From Planctomycetota bacterium (lineage in GTDB: Bacteria; Planctomycetota; UBA1135; UBA2386): a stretch of 64,000 nucleotides of DNA. Below, piece after piece: positions 60,604 to 64,000 of this stretch (the stretch's first letter is position 1; the number at the start of each line of letters is the position of its first letter). The stretch covers positions 1 through 64,000 of the forward strand of contig JANQJF010000071.1 of NCBI GenBank assembly GCA_028281765.1. Reading direction: 5' to 3'. A program made the position numbers and the translations under genes. A model generated the notes under the pieces. It was given only the letters and a program-made list of their open reading frames with translations, did no database searches and was not told where the DNA came from.

Positions 60604-61851
60604 GTGACCACCAACGACCAACTGCGAACCTGCGACGTCGCGATCGTCGGCGGCGGCATCGTCGGCCTCGCGACGGCGTACCGCCTGCTGCAGGACCGTC
60701 CCGGAACAGACGTCCTGTTGCTCGAGAAGGAGTCCACGGTCGGCGCGCACCAGACCGGGCACAACAGCGGCGTGATCCACTCGGGGATCTACTACAAGCC
60801 CGGCTCGAGAAAAGCCGAGACCTGTGTGCGCGGCGCGGCCGCGATGAAGGAGTTCTGTCGCGAGCACGGCATCCCGGTCGACCACTGCGGCAAGGTCGTC
60901 GTGGCCACCGACGAGTCCGAGATCCCACGCCTTGACGAACTCGAACGCCGAGGGCGCGCCAACGGCGTACCCGACATGCGGCGCCTGGATCCCGACGGGT
61001 TGCGCGAGATTGAACCGCACGCGACCGGCCTTTCGGCGTTGCACGTCCCCGGCACCGCCGCGGTCGACTACGTCGCGGTGAGCCGCAAGCTCGCCGAACT
61101 CGTGCAGGCGGCGGGCGGCGAGGTGCGCACCGGAGCGCATGTCACCGGGCTTGAACGCGATGGCACTGGTGTGCGTGTCGACGTCGACGACGGCACTCAC
61201 ATCGAAGCCGGCTTCGCGGTCACCTGCGGCGGCTTGCAGTCCGACCGGATCGCACGCGGCACCGCACCGGAAACGCGCACGCGCATCGTGCCGTTCCGCG
61301 GCGAGTACTACGTGCTCGAACCCGACAGCCGCCACTTGGTGCGCGGCATGATCTACCCGGTTCCCGACCCGCGCTTCCCGTTCCTCGGCGTGCACTTCAC
61401 GCGGACCGTCGACGGCGGAGTCGAAGCCGGCCCCAACGCTGTGCTCGCACTGCACCGCGAGGGCTACGGGCGGTTCGCGTTCTCGCTGCGGGACACTGTC
61501 TCGACGCTCACCTTTCCCGGATTCTGGCGTCTCGCCAGCCGACACCTGTCGACCGGCGCCGGCGAGGTCTACCGCTCGTTCAGCAAAGGCGCGTTCACAC
61601 GCGCACTGCAGAAGCTGCTGCCCGGCATCCGTGCCGAGCACCTGCGCCGCGGCGGCTGTGGCATCCGCGCGCAGGCACTCGACCCCCAGGGCAAGTTGGT
61701 CGACGACTTCGTGCTAGCGGAGTCCGATCGCGTTGTTCATGTCCTCAATGCACCTTCACCGGCGGCGACCGCGTCGCTCGCAATCGGCGAACAGATCGCT
61801 GCGCACGTCAGCAACGCACCGGCGATCCGCACGTCTCTCGCGAAACGCTGA
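60604..61851 (+). CDS. lhgO: L-2-hydroxyglutarate oxidase
   Basis: 415 residues from GTG 60604. FAD-binding VAIVGGGIVGLATAYRLLQD is followed by the family-specific GAHQTGHNSGVIHSGIYYKP. Further blocks are IVPFRGEYYVL, NPV-region equivalents VPDPRFPFLGVHFTR, and GIRAQALDPQGKLVDDF near the C-terminus. It oxidises L-2-hydroxyglutarate to 2-oxoglutarate and passes electrons to the quinone pool at the inner membrane. No functional link to the glycan genes around it is evident. Confidence 0.9.
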   Translation: MTTNDQLRTCDVAIVGGGIVGLATAYRLLQDRPGTDVLLLEKESTVGAHQTGHNSGVIHSGIYYKPGSRKAETCVRGAAAMKEFCREHGIPVDHCGKVVVATDESEIPRLDELERRGRANGVPDMRRLDPDGLREIEPHATGLSALHVPGTAAVDYVAVSRKLAELVQAAGGEVRTGAHVTGLERDGTGVRVDVDDGTHIEAGFAVTCGGLQSDRIARGTAPETRTRIVPFRGEYYVLEPDSRHLVRGMIYPVPDPRFPFLGVHFTRTVDGGVEAGPNAVLALHREGYGRFAFSLRDTVSTLTFPGFWRLASRHLSTGAGEVYRSFSKGAFTRALQKLLPGIRAEHLRRGGCGIRAQALDPQGKLVDDFVLAESDRVVHVLNAPSPAATASLAIGEQIAAHVSNAPAIRTSLAKR

Positions 61852-61920
61852 ACCCGTCCGTGTCCAGAGCCGGTCTCTGCGACGCGTGAGGCACAGAGAA
61901 GGAACTCCACTGCCACCACA

Positions 61921-62940
61921 CTAGCCGGCGAAGTACTCCGGGTGCAGCACGAACACCACATCGCGCGCACCGTCGAGGTCGGTCAAGAACTCGAACACCC
62001 GATCCAAGTCGACCGGCCACTCGAGCGCTCCGTCCTCGCCGTGCCGCGCGATCGCCCACTGATCTGCCCCGAGCAGCCAGACGCTGACCTCGTAGCCCCG
62101 CTCGAACACCGGGTGCTCGATCAAATACGCACGCAACCACTCGGGATCGCGCACAGCGTCCGGCGGCGGTTCGAAGAACACCCCGGTCTGCGCCGGAACC
62201 TTCGCCCGCGGCAGCGGCAGGTTCGCCTCGTAGCGCAGCCCGAGTTCATCCATGTCGAGCACTTGCAGCGGAAGGCGTTCGCCATTCCACTTGACGCTGC
62301 GGCGACCGCCCGCGGCGAGTTCGCGGAACACTTCGAAGTTCTCCGCTCCGTACGAACACGCGGCGTTGTGCGCGCACACCGACGGCACTTCCGCGCCGAG
62401 CGAACGCAGCCAGGCGATCTCGGTCTTCACCGCCTCGGCGCCGTCGATTCCCTGCTGGTAGAGCGCGAGCGCATCGACGTGCAGCCCGAGCTCGGCGCCG
62501 GCGACAAGGAAACCGCGCACCAGATCGACGAGTTCGGGGTTGCGGTAGCGCACGCCGTCGACGACACGGACGTAGTACTTGCTCGTGTGCAGCACGAAGA
62601 ACTGCCCGGGCAACCCGAAGCGCGCAAGGTGCCGCGCCGCGCGCAAGCCGGTCGCGGGGTCGTCGTCGAGGTCGAAACGCAGCGCTACGCGGACGCCGCG
62701 ATTGTTCGGCATCGACGCGAAGTCGCCGAGCGGCACGACCTGGAGCTGCGGCCGCGCGCGAAGCCCTTCGATCAGCCGCTCGAAGAGCGAAAACGGGTTC
62801 AACGTCCCAGCCGACTCGCTGATCCCCTGGACGCGCACGACCCGCGCCGCGAAGGGCTCGGTCGGCTCAGTGTCCATCTGGACGCGGTACGCGGCGAACT
62901 CCTGTTCGCCGCGCAACTTGTTGAGCAGGGCGCGGATCAT
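61921..62940 (-). CDS. Polysaccharide deacetylase-like protein (NodB fold)
   Basis: 339 residues. RVALRFDLDDDPATGLRAAR is the first NodB-like motif with Asp residues. FFVLHTSKYY, LGLHVDALALYQQGIDGAEA and VCAHNAACSYG supply His ligands expected in motifs 2 and 3. The family often acts on glycan N-acetyl groups; similar proteins in capsule loci may only bind. The start overlaps the upstream methyltransferase stop (ATGA), so the two are coupled. Confidence 0.7.
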   Translation of the reverse strand: MIRALLNKLRGEQEFAAYRVQMDTEPTEPFAARVVRVQGISESAGTLNPFSLFERLIEGLRARPQLQVVPLGDFASMPNNRGVRVALRFDLDDDPATGLRAARHLARFGLPGQFFVLHTSKYYVRVVDGVRYRNPELVDLVRGFLVAGAELGLHVDALALYQQGIDGAEAVKTEIAWLRSLGAEVPSVCAHNAACSYGAENFEVFRELAAGGRRSVKWNGERLPLQVLDMDELGLRYEANLPLPRAKVPAQTGVFFEPPPDAVRDPEWLRAYLIEHPVFERGYEVSVWLLGADQWAIARHGEDGALEWPVDLDRVFEFLTDLDGARDVVFVLHPEYFAG

Positions 62941-64000
62941 GCCGGCACCCGCGCGCGCACGCGCGTCTCCTGTGGAATCGCCTCGTTGCCGGTCGGGATC
63001 GGCTCGATCGAGATCTCGGTACACCCCACGGCTTCGAGCGTACGCCGCATCCGCGACGGCGACACGTCGTTGTAGAAACACTGGTGCTCTGACTCGTAGG
63101 TGTAGCGGTGCTCGTCGAGTTCGGGGAACCAGCCGCGGTAGCACGTCGCGTGAATCCAGCCGCGTGACGCGCGCACCATCGCGCGCAGGCTCTCGTCGAC
63201 GTCGTACGAATTGTCGATAGTGCCGCTCGAAGTCACCAAGTCGAACCGTTCGCCCAGGTCCTGCGTTACGAAGTCGACGCAACGGTGATCGTGGAGAGGG
63301 TTATCGCGGTTCTGCCTGCACCACTCGACGTTATTCGGGCTCAGATCGATGCCGACGTAACGCCGCTCAGCGAACGCGTCGCAGTAGCCGACCTCGAGGC
63401 CGCAGCCGAAGTCGACGATTGAACGGATCGAGTCGTCGGCAGACACCCAGTCGATCAAGTCGCGGTGCACGCGTTCGCGACTCTCGAACATCCACTCGTA
63501 CCAGTCGATGCCGCCCTCGTGATCGATCCACCACTGGCCGTACTCCGCGGGACGCCACTCCGCAGCGGGCTCGGCGACGAACCCGAGCTCCGTCATCGCC
63601 GGACCGGCGATGCGCCAGAAGCGATCGCGCATTCCGCTGTCCCAATGCGTCCAGGCCGGGTACTTGTTCGACTCGCCGATGCGGTCGCCGAGCGAGTTGA
63701 CCCTGCTCTCGAGCGATTCGCGTACCGCACTGCCTTCGACTCCTTCGAGACCGAGGAACTCGACAACCTCGAGGATGCGGTCGGAATCGACGTTCGTGTA
63801 GTCGAGCTCGATCCAGTCGCTCGCCGGGATCCGCGCTAGCTGCGCGCGGTACTCACGATTCGATCGCGACCAGTAGTACGCGCACATCTCTTCGCGCGAC
63901 AGATGCTCCCATTCTGCCGCCAGCGGCTCGCCAGCGAGCGGCCGAGGACGCGAGTAGTCGCTCGTGTCCAGGTGCCCCGGCAGTTTCGCGGCCGCGGCAA
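62937..64000 (-). CDS. Sulfotransferase-methyltransferase fusion, 5' end outside the window
   Basis: The frame is open to the window edge, so the gene starts beyond position 64000; the track's ATG at 63887 is internal. The visible N-terminal 125 residues (AEWEHLSREEMCAYYWSRSN, SDWIELDYTNVDSDRILEVV then EFLGLEG) match the C-terminal third of a sulfotransferase (W/YxxxNRE, Y-D/E-x-L, FLGL). Residues after WIDHEGGIDWYEWMFESRER form a class I methyltransferase (SIVDFGCGLEVGYCDAF, YVGIDLSPNN, DLVTSSGTIDNSYDVDESLR). One chain would sulfate and methylate a glycan. Confidence 0.72.
   Translation of the reverse strand, partial: AAAAKLPGHLDTSDYSRPRPLAGEPLAAEWEHLSREEMCAYYWSRSNREYRAQLARIPASDWIELDYTNVDSDRILEVVEFLGLEGVEGSAVRESLESRVNSLGDRIGESNKYPAWTHWDSGMRDRFWRIAGPAMTELGFVAEPAAEWRPAEYGQWWIDHEGGIDWYEWMFESRERVHRDLIDWVSADDSIRSIVDFGCGLEVGYCDAFAERRYVGIDLSPNNVEWCRQNRDNPLHDHRCVDFVTQDLGERFDLVTSSGTIDNSYDVDESLRAMVRASRGWIHATCYRGWFPELDEHRYTYESEHQCFYNDVSPSRMRRTLEAVGCTEISIEPIPTGNEAIPQETRVRARVPA

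Noticed and set aside
59494-61641. 715-codon minus-strand ORF
   Set aside because: It is antisense to the FG-GAP and lhgO genes, with composition typical of high-GC shadow frames.

Overview
This is a high-GC window that reads as a chromosomal segment of a planctomycete. The support is the protein repertoire, not a taxonomic marker: many secreted proteins and lipoproteins of unknown function, a Ser/Thr kinase fused to a sulfatase-modifying (FGE) domain, an ECF sigma factor fused to a large extracytoplasmic part, FG-GAP and lamin-tail proteins with a shared C-terminal module, DUF885 and DUF1570-like putative metallopeptidases, and a GspG-like pilin. No rRNA or tRNA gene, CRISPR array or prophage was seen. 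The genus assignment is inference.

Layout. 1-5.8 kb: minus-strand run of a DUF1570-like zincin, a HEAT-like secreted protein, a YfhO-type membrane protein and a 93-residue kinase N-lobe remnant. 5.9-9 kb: Fe-S type photolyase, then a broken pilM-like gene and an orphan pilin. 9-15.8 kb: a PLP dehydratase/racemase coupled to a HEAT-VWA protein, a glycosyltransferase-like membrane protein and an SGNH hydrolase. 15.8-25.9 kb: DUF885 peptidase, small lipoprotein, RidA-like protein, an aberrant Nramp-like transporter coupled to an old-yellow-enzyme oxidoreductase, a double fasciclin protein, a radical SAM protein and an unknown lipoprotein. 26.1-26.5 kb: an intergenic region with what looks like a self-contained structured RNA unit on the minus strand: promoter, hairpins, a 15-nt perfect complement of the usual 16S rRNA 3' tail, a 12-codon mini-ORF (MCCC...) and a GC-rich terminator. 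26.5-42.6 kb: phosphatase lipoprotein, S46 peptidase coupled to bifunctional FtcD, secreted beta-module proteins, kinase-FGE protein, two small lipoproteins, a tandem trypsin/PDZ protein and the sigma-factor fusion.

42.9-64 kb is mostly a surface polysaccharide locus. Homologues of WbpB, WbpE, WbpD and WbpI would make a UDP-2,3-diacetamido-2,3-dideoxy-mannuronic acid type sugar. Around them are three glycosyltransferases, two AsnB-like amidotransferases (possible uronamide formation), two NAD-dependent epimerases, a polysaccharide deacetylase-like protein and a sulfotransferase-methyltransferase fusion that runs off the window. Interspersed are a RAYT-like protein with a histone H1-like tail, a transglutaminase-like protein, a frameshifted FG-GAP lipoprotein and LhgO.

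Expression. Genes are often coupled by 1-8 nt overlaps (ATGA, GTGA, TGATG). Seven genes have a -10-like hexamer ending 6-8 nt before the start codon, which suggests that leaderless mRNAs are common here. A G/C-rich intergenic repeat occurs three times, one copy with an 18-bp perfect inverted repeat.
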